Source of the DNA: Alphaproteobacteria bacterium | Lineage (GTDB): Bacteria > Pseudomonadota > Alphaproteobacteria > Rhodobacterales > Rhodobacteraceae | Assembly: GCA_030429495.1 (NCBI GenBank) | Contig: JAUIFH010000005.1 | Coordinates: 62,001-126,000, forward strand | Direction of reading: 5' to 3' | Length of the DNA: 64,000 nucleotides | Part shown: positions 54,331-63,550 of the stretch, one piece after another | How positions within the stretch are numbered: the first letter of the stretch is position 1 | How the letters are laid out: each line of letters begins with the position of its first letter | Translations under genes and position numbers: made by a program | The notes under the pieces: generated by a model | Seen by the model: only the letters and a program-made list of their open reading frames with translations | Told to the model about the DNA's origin: nothing | Database searches by the model: none

Positions 54331-54687
54331 AAGCTCCGGCTGCAGGATCTCGACCTCGTCGCCGCTCCGCAGTGCCGTGTAAAAGCACGACCGCCGGTTG
54401 GTGTGGCATGCCGGCCCGACCTGCTCGACCAGCATCAGAAGGCAGTCGCGGTCGCAATCGACCCGCATCTCGACCAGCTGCTGGACATGGCCGGAGCTTT
54501 CTCCCTTGACCCAGAACGCCTGACGCGACCGCGACCAGTAGGTCACGCGGCCCGTTTCCAGCGTCCGCGCCACCGCGTCGGCATTCATCCAGGCAAGCAT
54601 CAACACCTCCCCCGAGGCGTGATCCTGCGCGATCGCCGGGATCAGTCCGCGCGCGTCATAGACCAAAGTCGAGGGATCGAAACGCAT
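54328..54687 (-). CDS. hisI: Phosphoribosyl-AMP cyclohydrolase
   Basis: A 119-residue enzyme of histidine synthesis that opens the purine ring of PR-AMP. Signature blocks LMLAWMNADAVARTLETG, YWSRSRQAFWVKGESSGHVQ, and the metal-binding DCDRDCLLMLV and GPACHTNRRSCFY (Cys) are present. No HisE fusion. It is divergent from the IscU-like gene. Confidence 0.96.
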   Translation of the reverse strand: MRFDPSTLVYDARGLIPAIAQDHASGEVLMLAWMNADAVARTLETGRVTYWSRSRQAFWVKGESSGHVQQLVEMRVDCDRDCLLMLVEQVGPACHTNRRSCFYTALRSGDEVEILQPEL

Positions 54688-54763
54688 CGTGCCACCTTTG
54701 CAAAGCCGGTTCGTTCCGCCTATCTAGGGGGGAATACCGGCCGAGGAAAGCCCGGGGAGACCC

Positions 54764-55207
54764 ATGAGCGACACCGATCTCATCAAGCTCTATTCCCAGC
54801 GCATCCTCGCGTTGACTGCCGACATTCCGCATTCCGGCCGGCTCGACCACCCGACGGCGACGGTGCGCCGGCGCTCGCCGCTTTGCGGGTCGACGGTCAC
54901 GGTGGATGTCGTGGTGGAGGACGGGCGGATCGCCGATTACGGCCAGGACGTGAAGGCCTGCGCGCTTGGCCAGGCCTCCGCGGCGCTATCCGGCGCGGCG
55001 ATGATCGGCCGCACAAGGGCAGAGGTCGAACGCGCCCGCGACGAACTCAGGGCGATGCTGAAGGAAAACGGGCCGGTGCCGTCCGCGCCGTTCACCGGCT
55101 ACGAGGCGCTGTTGCCCGCGCGGGACTTCCGCAATCGTCATGCCTCGATCCTGCTGGCGCTTGAGGCGACCGCGGAAGCGATGGTACAAGCGGAAGCGGC
55201 GGCCTGA
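54764..55207 (+). CDS. IscU/NifU-N-like Fe-S scaffold protein
   Basis: A 147-residue protein of the IscU fold. The first two ligand cysteines are present (SPLCGSTVTVDVVVEDG and VKACALGQASAAL), but the third position reads RNRHASILLALEA, where IscU has HCSIL, so Cys is Ala. This form is what I recall for many alphaproteobacterial COG0822 proteins, whose role is uncertain. ATG 54764 has GGGGAGA upstream. Confidence 0.88.
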   Translation: MSDTDLIKLYSQRILALTADIPHSGRLDHPTATVRRRSPLCGSTVTVDVVVEDGRIADYGQDVKACALGQASAALSGAAMIGRTRAEVERARDELRAMLKENGPVPSAPFTGYEALLPARDFRNRHASILLALEATAEAMVQAEAAA

Positions 55208-55240
55208 AGGCCGCGCGCCGTAAGGCAAGGAAGCCGCGTG

Positions 55241-55498
55241 TCAGATCAGGACGGCCTCGACCGCGATCGAACGGCGCTTCAGTTCCGAATAGAGCGCCGG
55301 AAGCACCCGTGTCTGGTTCACCGCGTGCCGCAACGCATCACCAAGCGCGCCCTCGGTCGTCTGCGACCGCACGCGCCAGGTCATGCGCCGCTTCACGCCG
55401 TCGTCATAAACGATCTCGACCGCGCCGGACGGACCTTTGCGCAGACCAAGGAAATCAAAACCCCCATGGGGGCTGTGGTAGGATATAGGGAGGGGCAT
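55241..55498 (-). CDS. Small protein of unknown function
   Basis: An 85-residue soluble protein, MPLPISYHSPHGGFDFLGLR then GPSGAVEIVYDDGVKRRMTW and a helical C-terminus. No family recognised. The ribosome binding site is weak. It is convergent with the IscU-like gene. Confidence 0.55.
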   Translation of the reverse strand: MPLPISYHSPHGGFDFLGLRKGPSGAVEIVYDDGVKRRMTWRVRSQTTEGALGDALRHAVNQTRVLPALYSELKRRSIAVEAVLI

Positions 55499-55658
55499 TT
55501 TACTGCTCTGTTTTCTGCCTCAATGCCGCGACAATGAGGCGCTCTGCGCGCGTTCGTCAATCGGGCTGTTTACAAATCCACGTGAACGCGTTCCTAGCGC
55601 AACAGCATGACAAGCCGATGACGATGCCCCAAAAGGCGGCTTTGCCCTTCCCCGCCTC

Positions 55659-56279
55659 TTACCCGAGCGGCTTGAGCAGCGCCTTCAATGCGGCGGAGGG
55701 GTCGGCGGCGGACCAGATTTCCGCGCCGACGCCAAGGAAGTCGGTGACCGGCGCGAGGTGTGCGACAATATCCGCCGTCAACCCGCCTTCGGCGACCACT
55801 GGAACCTCGATCATCTCGGACCACCATGCGAAGAGATCGCGGTCGCTGCGTTGCCCGAGGCCAAGCGCGGTGTCGCCCACCGGGCCAAAGGCGACGTAGT
55901 CCGCGCCCGCCTCGCCCGCGTTCATCCCCTCGTGACGCGAAGCGCCGCAGAACGCACCGACAATCGCGTCAGCGCCCAGTTCCTTGCGCGCCGCCCGCAC
56001 ATTGCGCGCGCCATCGGTCAGGTGGACGCCGTCGAGCCCGTGACGCTCGGCAAGCTTCAGGTGGCTTTCGATGACGACCGCCACGTCGCGTTCATGCGCG
56101 ACCGCGCGCAGGGCGTCCGCTGCACGACCGATGTGATACTCGTCCGTACCGGCCAGCGCGAGGCGGATGCAGGCAATCTCCGACGTATCGAGCACGCGGG
56201 CGAGCGTGTCGGGAAAGGTGTCAGGATCGAAATCGGCAGGTGTGATGAGATAGATCTGCGGGCGGTCGTCAGCGGCCAT
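55659..56279 (-). CDS. Thiamine phosphate synthase-like (ThiE/TenI) protein
   Basis: A 206-residue TIM-barrel protein of the ThiE/TenI group. The family pattern IYLITPADFD, HGLDGVHLTDGARNVRAARKEL, GADYVAFGPVGDTALG and VPVVAEGGLTADIV is visible. The exact ThiE active-site set is not complete (HLTDG in place of HLGQxD), so it may be a paralogue rather than the main ThiE. CCGGAG lies upstream of ATG 56279. Confidence 0.82.
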   Translation of the reverse strand: MAADDRPQIYLITPADFDPDTFPDTLARVLDTSEIACIRLALAGTDEYHIGRAADALRAVAHERDVAVVIESHLKLAERHGLDGVHLTDGARNVRAARKELGADAIVGAFCGASRHEGMNAGEAGADYVAFGPVGDTALGLGQRSDRDLFAWWSEMIEVPVVAEGGLTADIVAHLAPVTDFLGVGAEIWSAADPSAALKALLKPLG

Positions 56280-56435
56280 GTTCGGCTCCGGTCGTCAGGG
56301 TCCGGGGGGCCTTAGCGCAGTTTTAGCCGCTTGGCTACGGGGGCCATCGGACGGGGCCGCGATTCCGCCCGGACCACCGCCTTGCGATGGCGCGGCCCAC
56401 AGCGTATCAGGCGCCGCATGTCAGGAAACGCGCAC

Positions 56436-57173
56436 ATGCCCGATCTTCAGCCTTCCTTCATCCTCGTCCGCCCCCAGATGGGCGAGAATATCGGCGCAGC
56501 CGCGCGAGCGATGCTGAACTTCGGGCTGAGCCACATGCGCCTTGTCGGCCCGCGCGACGGCTGGCCCAATCCGCGCGCGGTCGCGATGGCCTCTGGCGCG
56601 GCGGGGCGGGTTCTCGATCATGCCAGGGTGTTCCAGACACTGCCGGAAGCCATCGGCGACTGCGCCCATGTCTTCGCAACGACCGCTCGGTCGCGCGACC
56701 TGACGAAACCCGTGATGACGCCGGAACGCGCGATGGAGCATGCCCGCGCGCTCTGCGCTTCGGGCCAGAAGGTCGCAGTTCTCTTCGGCCCCGAACGCGC
56801 GGGGCTGGAGAACGAGGACATCGCGCGCGCGAACACGATCATCTCGGTGCCGGTCAATCCCGACTTCGCCTCCCTCAATCTCGGCCAGGCGGTCCTGCTA
56901 TGCGCCTATGAATGGGGGCGGCAGGGCGCGAATACCCCGCCCGAGGTTCTGGAACTCGCCGGAACCGAGCGGGCGCCCGCCATCGAGATCGAAAAGCTGG
57001 GCGATCACTATGAAGAGCGGCTTGAGGAAGCCGGGTTCTTCTTTCCCGAGACGAAGGCCGAAGGAATGAAGCTGAACCTCCGCAACCTCTGGAGCCGGAT
57101 GCCGCTGACCCGCGCCGATGTGCAGACACTGCACGGAATGCTGCGCCAGATCGTCCGCCGGCGCGACCGCTAG
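56436..57173 (+). CDS. trmJ: tRNA/rRNA 2'-O-methyltransferase TrmJ-type
   Basis: A 245-residue SPOUT methyltransferase. N-terminal FILVRPQMGENIGAAARAMLNFG, motif 2 VLFGPERAGLENEDIA, and motif 3 VPVNPDFASLNLGQAVLLCAYEW form the knot. The C-terminal helical extension matches TrmJ, which makes Nm32 in tRNA. ATG 56436 (AGGAAA upstream) is favoured over 56418. Confidence 0.88.
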   Translation: MPDLQPSFILVRPQMGENIGAAARAMLNFGLSHMRLVGPRDGWPNPRAVAMASGAAGRVLDHARVFQTLPEAIGDCAHVFATTARSRDLTKPVMTPERAMEHARALCASGQKVAVLFGPERAGLENEDIARANTIISVPVNPDFASLNLGQAVLLCAYEWGRQGANTPPEVLELAGTERAPAIEIEKLGDHYEERLEEAGFFFPETKAEGMKLNLRNLWSRMPLTRADVQTLHGMLRQIVRRRDR

Positions 57174-57239
57174 GCGCAACCGCACTTGAAGCTCCTCCGG
57201 CCCGGCCCTAGTGTCCCGCCCGCGAGACTGGAGGGCGCC

Positions 57240-58394
57240 ATGACCGGCAAACGCAGCATCTTCGAAGAAGTCGGACAGGAAGCAAAGCCTGCCGGGGTTC
57301 CCGCTGGCGGCATGATCGACCGCGGGCGCGGCGGTGCGCGCGGTGCGGTCCGGGTCTGGCTTGCCGTGCTCTTCGCCCTCGTCGTCGCGATGATCGCGGT
57401 CGGCGGGTTGACGCGGCTGACCGATAGCGGGCTGTCGATCACCGAATGGCGCCCCGTCACCGGTGCTCTGCCGCCGATGAATGCCGCCGATTGGGAGGCC
57501 GAATTTGCGAAGTATCAGGCGAGCCCGGAATTCCAGTTGCAGAACAACCAGATGGGGCTTGAGGAATTCAAGTCGATCTACTGGTGGGAATGGGCGCACC
57601 GGCAGCTTGGCCGTATCGTCGGCCTGGTCTGGGCGGTGGGCTTCCTGTTCTTCTGGGCCACGAAACGGATACCCGCCGGCTGGACCGGACGGTTGGCCGG
57701 GCTTGGCCTGCTTGGCGGTCTTCAGGGCGCGATCGGCTGGTGGATGGTCTCGTCCGGCCTGAGCGGGCGGATGGTCGATGTCGCCTCCTACCGGCTGGCG
57801 ATCCATCTCGGCCTTGCCTTCGCGATCCTCGGGCTGATCGGCTGGTACATGCTGTCCCTCTCGCGGAGCGAGCCGGACCTGTTGCAGGCGCGCCGGTCGC
57901 GCGAGGCGAAACTCTTCTCGCTCGGTACCGGGCTCATGCACTTCGCCTTCCTCCAGATCCTTCTCGGCGCGCTCGTCGCCGGGATCGACGCGGGCCGCGC
58001 CTTTCCGACCTGGCCGCTGATGGGCGAAAGCTTCTTTCCCGCCGATGCCTTTTACCTGCCAGAGGGTGGACCCGCCCTGCTGGCCTTTTTCGAGAATCCC
58101 GGCCTTGTCCAGTTCATCCACCGCATGGCGGGCTACCTGCTTCTCGCCTTCGCGATCGTCGCCTGGCTGAAGGCCCGCCGGTCGGCCCACCCGGCCACAC
58201 GCGGCGCGTTCGCCTTCGTCGCGGTCGCGATCGCGACGCAGGCCGTGCTCGGCATCGTCACCGTGGTTCATGCCGCACCGCTCTCGCTGGGCCTTGTTCA
58301 CCAACTTGGCGCGGTCGTCGTCTGGGTCGCGATCCTGCGCGCCCGCCACCGCGCGCAGTACCCCGTCATCCAGTCGATCCGGAGCCGCAAATGA
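57240..58394 (+). CDS. ctaA: Heme A synthase (COX15/CtaA)
   Basis: A 384-residue membrane enzyme that oxidises heme O to heme A for cytochrome aa3. Eight membrane helices; haem-ligand histidines in EWAHRQLGRIVG, LAIHLGLAF, FIHRMAGY and GLVHQLGA; the segment GGLTRLTDSGLSITEWRPVTG is the COX15 signature. ATG 57240 follows GGAGGG. It overlaps the carboxypeptidase by ATGA. Confidence 0.95.
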   Translation: MTGKRSIFEEVGQEAKPAGVPAGGMIDRGRGGARGAVRVWLAVLFALVVAMIAVGGLTRLTDSGLSITEWRPVTGALPPMNAADWEAEFAKYQASPEFQLQNNQMGLEEFKSIYWWEWAHRQLGRIVGLVWAVGFLFFWATKRIPAGWTGRLAGLGLLGGLQGAIGWWMVSSGLSGRMVDVASYRLAIHLGLAFAILGLIGWYMLSLSRSEPDLLQARRSREAKLFSLGTGLMHFAFLQILLGALVAGIDAGRAFPTWPLMGESFFPADAFYLPEGGPALLAFFENPGLVQFIHRMAGYLLLAFAIVAWLKARRSAHPATRGAFAFVAVAIATQAVLGIVTVVHAAPLSLGLVHQLGAVVVWVAILRARHRAQYPVIQSIRSRK

Positions 58395-59875
58395 CCGCAT
58401 TCGCCGACCTCATGGCCTTCCAGCGCGATACCGAGGCGCTGGCTCAGATTGCCGGGCGGCAGGAATGGGATCAGGAAACGATGATGCCCGAGGGCGCGGC
58501 GGAACAGCGGGGCGACGAACGCGCGGCGCTGGAGGGCGTGCTGCATGCCCGCCGCACCGATCCCCGCGTCGGCGACTGGCTGGAGGCCGCCCGCGCCCCG
58601 GACGAGGCCGGGGCACGCGCGCTTGACCTGATCCGCCGGGCCCATGGCCGCAACGCCGCCGTCCCTGCCGCGCTCGCATCCGAGATCGCCCGGGTCACCA
58701 GCGTCGCGCAGGGCATCTGGGCCGAGGCGCGCGCGAAGGACGATGTGGCGCATTTCCTGCCGACGCTTGAGAAGGTCGTGCGCCTGATGCGGGAGAAGGG
58801 CGAGGCCCTCGCCGCCGCCGGCTTCGGTGGAGGCAACGCCTATGACGCGCTTCTCGACGACTACGAACCCGAGGCGACGGCCGAGAGTATCGCCGCCATC
58901 TTCGGCCGGATGCGCCCGCGCCTTGTCGCGCTGCGCGAGGCGGTTCTGGGCGCCGACAACCAGCCCGCGCCGCTTCGGGGAACTTTCGCGGAGGCCGGCC
59001 AGCTGAAGCTGGCGCGCGATCTCGCCACGGCTTTCGGCTACGACTGGCATCGCGGACGGCTCGACCTGTCGGTCCACCCCTTCTCTTCCGGATCGGGCAA
59101 CGATTGCCGGATCACCACGCGGGTGGTGGAGGCCGATCCGTTCAACTGTCTCTACTCGACGATCCACGAAGTTGGCCACGCTGCCTACGAACAGGGGATC
59201 GAACAGCGCTACCTCTTCACCCCGCTCGGGGCCGGCGTGTCGATGGGTGTGCATGAAAGCCAGAGCCGGATCTACGAAAACCAGCTTGGCCGCAGCCGCG
59301 CTTTCACCGGATGGCTCGGCGGCAAGATGCACGCGATCTTTGGCGATTTCGGGACCGACCCGGCCGGCGCATTCTACCGGACGGCAAACCGCGTCGCGCC
59401 GGGTTTCATCCGGACCGAGGCGGACGAGGTGCATTACAACCTCCACATCATGATGCGCTTTGACCTTGAGCGGGCGCTCTTTGGGGGCGGGCTGGAAGTG
59501 GCCGATCTGGAAGAAGCGTGGAACAGCCGCTTCGCTAAGGATTTCGGCGTTGCCGTGGACCGGCCGGCGCACGGGCTGCTGCAGGATGTGCACTGGTCGG
59601 TGGGTCTTTTCGGCTATTTCCCGACCTACGCGCTCGGCAATGTCTATGCCGGATGCCTGCACAAGGCCCTGCGCACCGACCTGCCGGACCTCGACACCAG
59701 CCTTGCCGCCGGGGATGCAAGGCCCGCGACGGAGTGGCTGCGCGACCGCGTGCAGCGTCACGGCGGGCTCTACAAGCCAGCCGAGGTGATCAGACGCGCC
59801 TGTGGCTTCGCACCATCGGAAAGCCCGCTTCTCGACTATCTCGAAGAGAAGTTCGGCGCGATCTACGGGCTCTGA
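58391..59875 (+). CDS. M32-family carboxypeptidase
   Basis: A 494-residue cytoplasmic zinc carboxypeptidase (Taq type). The metal motif is TIHEVGHAAYEQG (HExxH), with the third ligand Glu in SMGVHESQSRIYEN, and the M32-specific MRFDLERALFGG and YFPTYALGN also present. It overlaps ctaA by four bases. Confidence 0.95.
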   Translation: MTAFADLMAFQRDTEALAQIAGRQEWDQETMMPEGAAEQRGDERAALEGVLHARRTDPRVGDWLEAARAPDEAGARALDLIRRAHGRNAAVPAALASEIARVTSVAQGIWAEARAKDDVAHFLPTLEKVVRLMREKGEALAAAGFGGGNAYDALLDDYEPEATAESIAAIFGRMRPRLVALREAVLGADNQPAPLRGTFAEAGQLKLARDLATAFGYDWHRGRLDLSVHPFSSGSGNDCRITTRVVEADPFNCLYSTIHEVGHAAYEQGIEQRYLFTPLGAGVSMGVHESQSRIYENQLGRSRAFTGWLGGKMHAIFGDFGTDPAGAFYRTANRVAPGFIRTEADEVHYNLHIMMRFDLERALFGGGLEVADLEEAWNSRFAKDFGVAVDRPAHGLLQDVHWSVGLFGYFPTYALGNVYAGCLHKALRTDLPDLDTSLAAGDARPATEWLRDRVQRHGGLYKPAEVIRRACGFAPSESPLLDYLEEKFGAIYGL

Positions 59876-59879
59876 CGCG

Positions 59880-61058
59880 ATGAGCCGCGACGAAAGCCTT
59901 GGCGTCTGGCTGCTTGCGGTCGGCCAGACGGCGGGGTTCGCGGCGCTCGTCTACATGTTCGGTGCGATCATCCTCTCGCTGGAGGATGGCAGCGGCTGGA
60001 GCCGCGCGGAGCTCGCGCTTGGTCCGACGCTGTCGCTTCTGACGCAGGCCGGGCTTGCACCGTTTTCCGGGCGGCTGGTCGACAAGGGCTATGGCGGCTC
60101 CCTGCTGGGCGGCGCGGCGGCGCTTGGGGCGCTCTGCCTCCTCGCCCTGTCGCGGGTCGAGGTGCTCTGGCTCTGGTACGCGATCTGGATCGTCATCGGC
60201 GTAGCACAGGGGGCGAGCCTCTATGACACCTGCTTCGCGTTCCTCACACGGCGGCTGGGACGCGAGGCGCGGACCGGGATCATCCGCGTGACGCTTGTCG
60301 CGGGCTTTGCTTCCACTTTCGCCTTCCCGCTCGGCGCGTGGTCCGGCGAGACCCTGGGCTGGCGCGGCGCGGTTCTGGTCTTTGCAGCGATGCAACTGCT
60401 GGTGACGCTTCCGGCCAATATCCTCGGCGTGCGGTTCATGCGCCGGGGCGAACGGCGCGGCGGGCCGATGGTGCCGACGCCTGACGGCGCGGTCCGGGCG
60501 GTGTTCCGGCGGCCGGAATTCTGGGCGCTCGCGGCGTTCTTCGGGCTTTTGATGGGCAACCACACGATGCTGTTCACCTTCGCCCTGCCGATCCTGACGG
60601 ATCGCGGCGCGGCAGACGGCATCGCGGTCCTCGTCGCCTCGACCGTCGGGCCGATGCAGGTCGCGGGACGGATCGTCCTGATGGCCGCCGGCGCGCGGAT
60701 CGGGTCGGGCTTGATCGCGCGCGGGATCGCGGTCGGGATGAGCCTTGCGAGCATCGCGCTTCTCGTCGCCGCCGGACAAGTCTGGCTGCTCGCGATCTAT
60801 GCCGTTCTTCAGGGCGCCTCGATCGGCGTGCAGTCGATCCTGCGCCCGCTTCTGACTGCCGAGGCGATGGGTCAGGAAAATTTCGGAGCGGTGAGCGGCG
60901 CGCTCGCCATGGCGCCCCTGACGGCGGGCGCGGCGGCGCCGTTCCTCGGCGCGCTGCTGATCGGGTTCGGCGGGGTGACCCTCCTTCTGTCGGTCACGCT
61001 GCTGGCCGCGCTTGCAGCATTTGGCATCGCGCTCTGGCTGAAGACGCGCGGAATCTGA
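59880..61058 (+). CDS. MFS transporter
   Basis: A 392-residue protein with about 12 membrane helices. The loop 2 motif is GRLVDKGYGG and the fold is that of YbfB/nitrate-type MFS. Substrate unknown. It follows the carboxypeptidase by 4 bp and may share its transcript. Confidence 0.85.
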   Translation: MSRDESLGVWLLAVGQTAGFAALVYMFGAIILSLEDGSGWSRAELALGPTLSLLTQAGLAPFSGRLVDKGYGGSLLGGAAALGALCLLALSRVEVLWLWYAIWIVIGVAQGASLYDTCFAFLTRRLGREARTGIIRVTLVAGFASTFAFPLGAWSGETLGWRGAVLVFAAMQLLVTLPANILGVRFMRRGERRGGPMVPTPDGAVRAVFRRPEFWALAAFFGLLMGNHTMLFTFALPILTDRGAADGIAVLVASTVGPMQVAGRIVLMAAGARIGSGLIARGIAVGMSLASIALLVAAGQVWLLAIYAVLQGASIGVQSILRPLLTAEAMGQENFGAVSGALAMAPLTAGAAAPFLGALLIGFGGVTLLLSVTLLAALAAFGIALWLKTRGI

Positions 61059-61089
61059 GGCCGCGCCGGGGGCCAGCCCCCGGACCCCC

Positions 61090-61113
61090 GGAGTATTTGC
61101 GAACAGAAGAAGG
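61090..61113 (+). repeat. Dispersed 24-base intergenic repeat, copy 1
   Basis: GGAGTATTTGCGAACAGAAG plus AAGG. The same 24 bases, with one mismatch, occur on the minus strand at 36546-36569. It lies between the convergent MFS and enoyl-CoA-hydratase-like genes after a GGGGGCC-rich hairpin. Confidence 0.7.
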
Positions 61114-61117
61114 CGGG

Positions 61118-61906
61118 TCAGGCCCAGTCGGGCTTGCGCTTCTCGATGAAGGCGCTGATCCCTTCATCGGTATCGCGCCAGAGCATGTTCTCCACCATCA
61201 CCTCGGCCGCGTAGTCATAGGCGTCAGACCGCGTCATCTCGATCTGCTCATAGAAGGCGCGCTTACCGATTTTGACCGCGGCGGTGAGCTTGGCGGCGAC
61301 GGTTTCGGCCAGTGCGCGGGTCTCGGCCGCGAGGGTCTGAGTGGGCACCGCCCGGTTGATCAGCCCGACCTCGAGCGCGCGGGCGGTATCGATGAACTGA
61401 CCCGTCGTCAGCATCTCGAACGCGACCTTGCGCGGCACGTTGCGCGAGAGCGCGACCATGGGGGTGGAGCAGAACAGCCCGATATTCACGCCGTTCACGC
61501 CGAACCGCGTGCCTTCGGCCGCGACCGCCATGTCGCAGGAGGCGACAAGCTGACAGCCGGCGGCGGTCGCGATGCCGTGCGCCTCGGCGATGACGGGTTG
61601 CGGCAAGGCCGGGATCATCTGCATGACCTCGGCGCAAGCCGCGAAGAGATCGGCAAAATAGGCGCGGCCCTTGTCGGCGGCCTCGCGGCCGCGCTGCATC
61701 TCCTTTAGGTCGTGGCCGGCACAGAACGCCTTGCCGGCCCCCTTGAGGATCACCACGCGGATGTCGCGATCTTCGGCCAGCCGCGTGAATTCGGCCTTGA
61801 GTGCTGCAAGCATCGCATCGGACAGCGCGTTGAGGCTGCCCGGAGAATTCAGCGTCAGCGTCGCAATGCCGCCATCGTCGTCGCGCAGGAGTATCGGGTC
61901 GTTCAT
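61118..61906 (-). CDS. Enoyl-CoA hydratase/isomerase-family protein (ECHDC3-like)
   Basis: A 262-residue crotonase-fold protein. The family blocks are present: LNSPGSLNALSDAMLAALKA, AGKAFCAGHDLKEM, AHGIATAAGCQLVASCDMAV, and VGLINRAVP. The catalytic glutamates of enoyl-CoA hydratase are missing: GCQL where hydratase has GCEL, and FGVNGVNIGLF where a Glu is expected. Hydratase activity is therefore doubtful; it resembles the ECHDC3 branch. ATG 61906 has GAAGGG upstream. Confidence 0.88.
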   Translation of the reverse strand: MNDPILLRDDDGGIATLTLNSPGSLNALSDAMLAALKAEFTRLAEDRDIRVVILKGAGKAFCAGHDLKEMQRGREAADKGRAYFADLFAACAEVMQMIPALPQPVIAEAHGIATAAGCQLVASCDMAVAAEGTRFGVNGVNIGLFCSTPMVALSRNVPRKVAFEMLTTGQFIDTARALEVGLINRAVPTQTLAAETRALAETVAAKLTAAVKIGKRAFYEQIEMTRSDAYDYAAEVMVENMLWRDTDEGISAFIEKRKPDWA

Positions 61907-61962
61907 CTTGCCAATCCCTTCTGTTCGCGGGAAGTCTAGGCGCGAGAAGAGGGAGAGGGAAG

Positions 61963-62394
61963 ATGCGCACAGTCATGAGCGAGGCCGATCTCGCGTCCTT
62001 CCTGGTCCGGGAGTTCCCCCAGGTCCAGGCGGATTTCGCGGTGGAACGGCTGACGGCGGACGGGATCGTGATGCGCCTGCGCGTGGGCGACCGGCATCTG
62101 AGACCGGGTGGCACGGTCTCGGGGCCGAATATCTTCGCGCTTGCCGATGTGGCGGTCTATCTTGCCATCCTCGCCCGGATCGGGCCGGTCGCGCTTGCGG
62201 TCACGACGAACGGCGCGGTGGATTTCCTGCGCAAGCCGGTCGCGGGAGTGGACCTGATCGGCGAGGCGCGCCTGCTCAAGCTGGGCCGGGTGCTGGCGGT
62301 GGGCGACGTGCTGATCCGGTCGGAGGGGATGGACGAGCCGGTTGCGCGGGCCAGCATGACCTATTCGATCCCGCCGAAGGGCCAAGGCCGGTAA
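61963..62394 (+). CDS. PaaI-family thioesterase (hotdog fold)
   Basis: A 143-residue hotdog-fold protein. The catalytic region is GGTVSGPNIFALADVAVYLAI (Asp on the helix), followed by VTTNGAVDFLRKPV and the strand pattern LIGEARLLKLGRVLAVGDVLI. Probable acyl-CoA thioesterase; the substrate is unknown. ATG 61963 follows GGAGAGGG. It is divergent from the enoyl-CoA-hydratase-like gene. Confidence 0.88.
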   Translation: MRTVMSEADLASFLVREFPQVQADFAVERLTADGIVMRLRVGDRHLRPGGTVSGPNIFALADVAVYLAILARIGPVALAVTTNGAVDFLRKPVAGVDLIGEARLLKLGRVLAVGDVLIRSEGMDEPVARASMTYSIPPKGQGR

Positions 62395-62401
62395 AATATG
62401 G

Positions 62402-62426
62402 GGTATTTTAATACCTATTTTTTAAC
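62402..62426 (+). terminator. Possible weak terminator or operator before rplM
   Basis: GGTATTTTAATACC (62402-62415) is a perfect palindrome followed by TATTTTTTAA just after the thioesterase stop. It could terminate that gene or bind a regulator of the ribosomal-protein operon. The stem is AT-rich, so the terminator call is weak. Confidence 0.4.
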
Positions 62427-62552
62427 CAACTGAAATAGCAGTATTATTTCGGAACACTCCCTCTTGACCTGTCCGCCGGGATCGGAGAAAAGCCCGCATC
62501 CGAATTCCGGGCGGTCAATTCCGCCCACGATCCCGAACTCGAAGGGCTGACA

Positions 62553-63017
62553 ATGAAGACCTATACCGCAACTCCGGCGGAGATCGAGAAGAAGTGGATC
62601 CTGATCGACGCTGAGGGCGTCGTTCTGGGCCGCCTCGCCACGATCGTCGCCATGCGCCTCCGTGGCAAGCACAAGGCCACCTTCACGCCGCACATGGACA
62701 TGGGCGACAACGTGATCGTCATCAACGCCGACAAGGTGCAGATGACCGGCAATAAGCGTGCCGACAAGCGCTATTACTGGCATACCGGCCATCCGGGTGG
62801 CATCAAGTTCCGCACCGCCGAGCAGGTGCTGGACGGCGCCCATCCCGAGCGCGTCGTGATCAAGGCCGTCGAGCGCATGATCAGCCGCAACAAGCTGGGC
62901 AAGCAGCAGATGACCAACCTGCGCGTCTATGCCGGCGCCGAGCATCCGCATGAGGCGCAGCAGCCCGAAGTCCTCGACGTCAAGTCGATGAACCCGAAGA
63001 ACACCCGGAGCGCATGA
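62553..63017 (+). CDS. rplM: Ribosomal protein L13
   Basis: A 154-residue 50S protein. [41 protein letters not shown] and [12 protein letters not shown] are family blocks. GAAGGG lies upstream. It forms an operon with rpsI, as in most bacteria. Confidence 0.98.
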   Translation: MKTYTATPAEIEKKWILIDAEGVVLGRLATIVAMRLRGKHKATFTPHMDMGDNVIVINADKVQMTGNKRADKRYYWHTGHPGGIKFRTAEQVLDGAHPERVVIKAVERMISRNKLGKQQMTNLRVYAGAEHPHEAQQPEVLDVKSMNPKNTRSA

Positions 63018-63019
63018 GC

Positions 63020-63523
63020 ATGGCCGACGAAATCAAATCTCTCGACGATCTGAAGTCGGCCGTCTCCGGCGAGGCCGCCGTGGCCGAGGTCGAAGCGCCC
63101 CGTGAACCGCAGCGCGATTCGCTCGGCCGTTCCTATGCGACCGGCAAGCGGAAGGACGCGGTCGCCCGCGTCTGGATCAAGCCGGGCTCGGGCAAGTTCC
63201 TGATCCGCAACAACAAGGGCGAATACATCGACTATACGAAGTACTTCGCCCGTCCGGTGCTGCAGATGATCCTGCGCCAGCCGTTCCAGATCGCCAATGT
63301 CGAAGGCCAGTTCGACGTGATGGCGACGGTTGCGGGTGGCGGTCTTTCGGGTCAGGCCGGTGCGGTCAAGCACGGCATCTCGAAGGCGCTTCAACTCTAC
63401 GAACCCTCTCTGCGCCCGGCGCTGAAAGCCGCAGGCTTCCTGACCCGCGACAGCCGCGTGGTCGAACGGAAGAAATACGGCAAGGCGAAAGCCCGCCGGA
63501 GCTTCCAGTTCTCCAAGCGCTAA
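63020..63523 (+). CDS. rpsI: Ribosomal protein S9
   Basis: A 167-residue 30S protein. The S9 core starts at [19 protein letters not shown] and ends in the conserved [11 protein letters not shown] that contacts P-site tRNA. An acidic ~35-residue N-terminal extension ([20 protein letters not shown]) is typical of Rhodobacterales. ATG 63020 has CCGGAG at good spacing; ATG 63014, overlapping the rplM stop, is closer than ideal. Confidence 0.97.
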   Translation: MADEIKSLDDLKSAVSGEAAVAEVEAPREPQRDSLGRSYATGKRKDAVARVWIKPGSGKFLIRNNKGEYIDYTKYFARPVLQMILRQPFQIANVEGQFDVMATVAGGGLSGQAGAVKHGISKALQLYEPSLRPALKAAGFLTRDSRVVERKKYGKAKARRSFQFSKR

Positions 63524-63550
63524 GGCGCGACGCACAATCTCTTACGAAGA

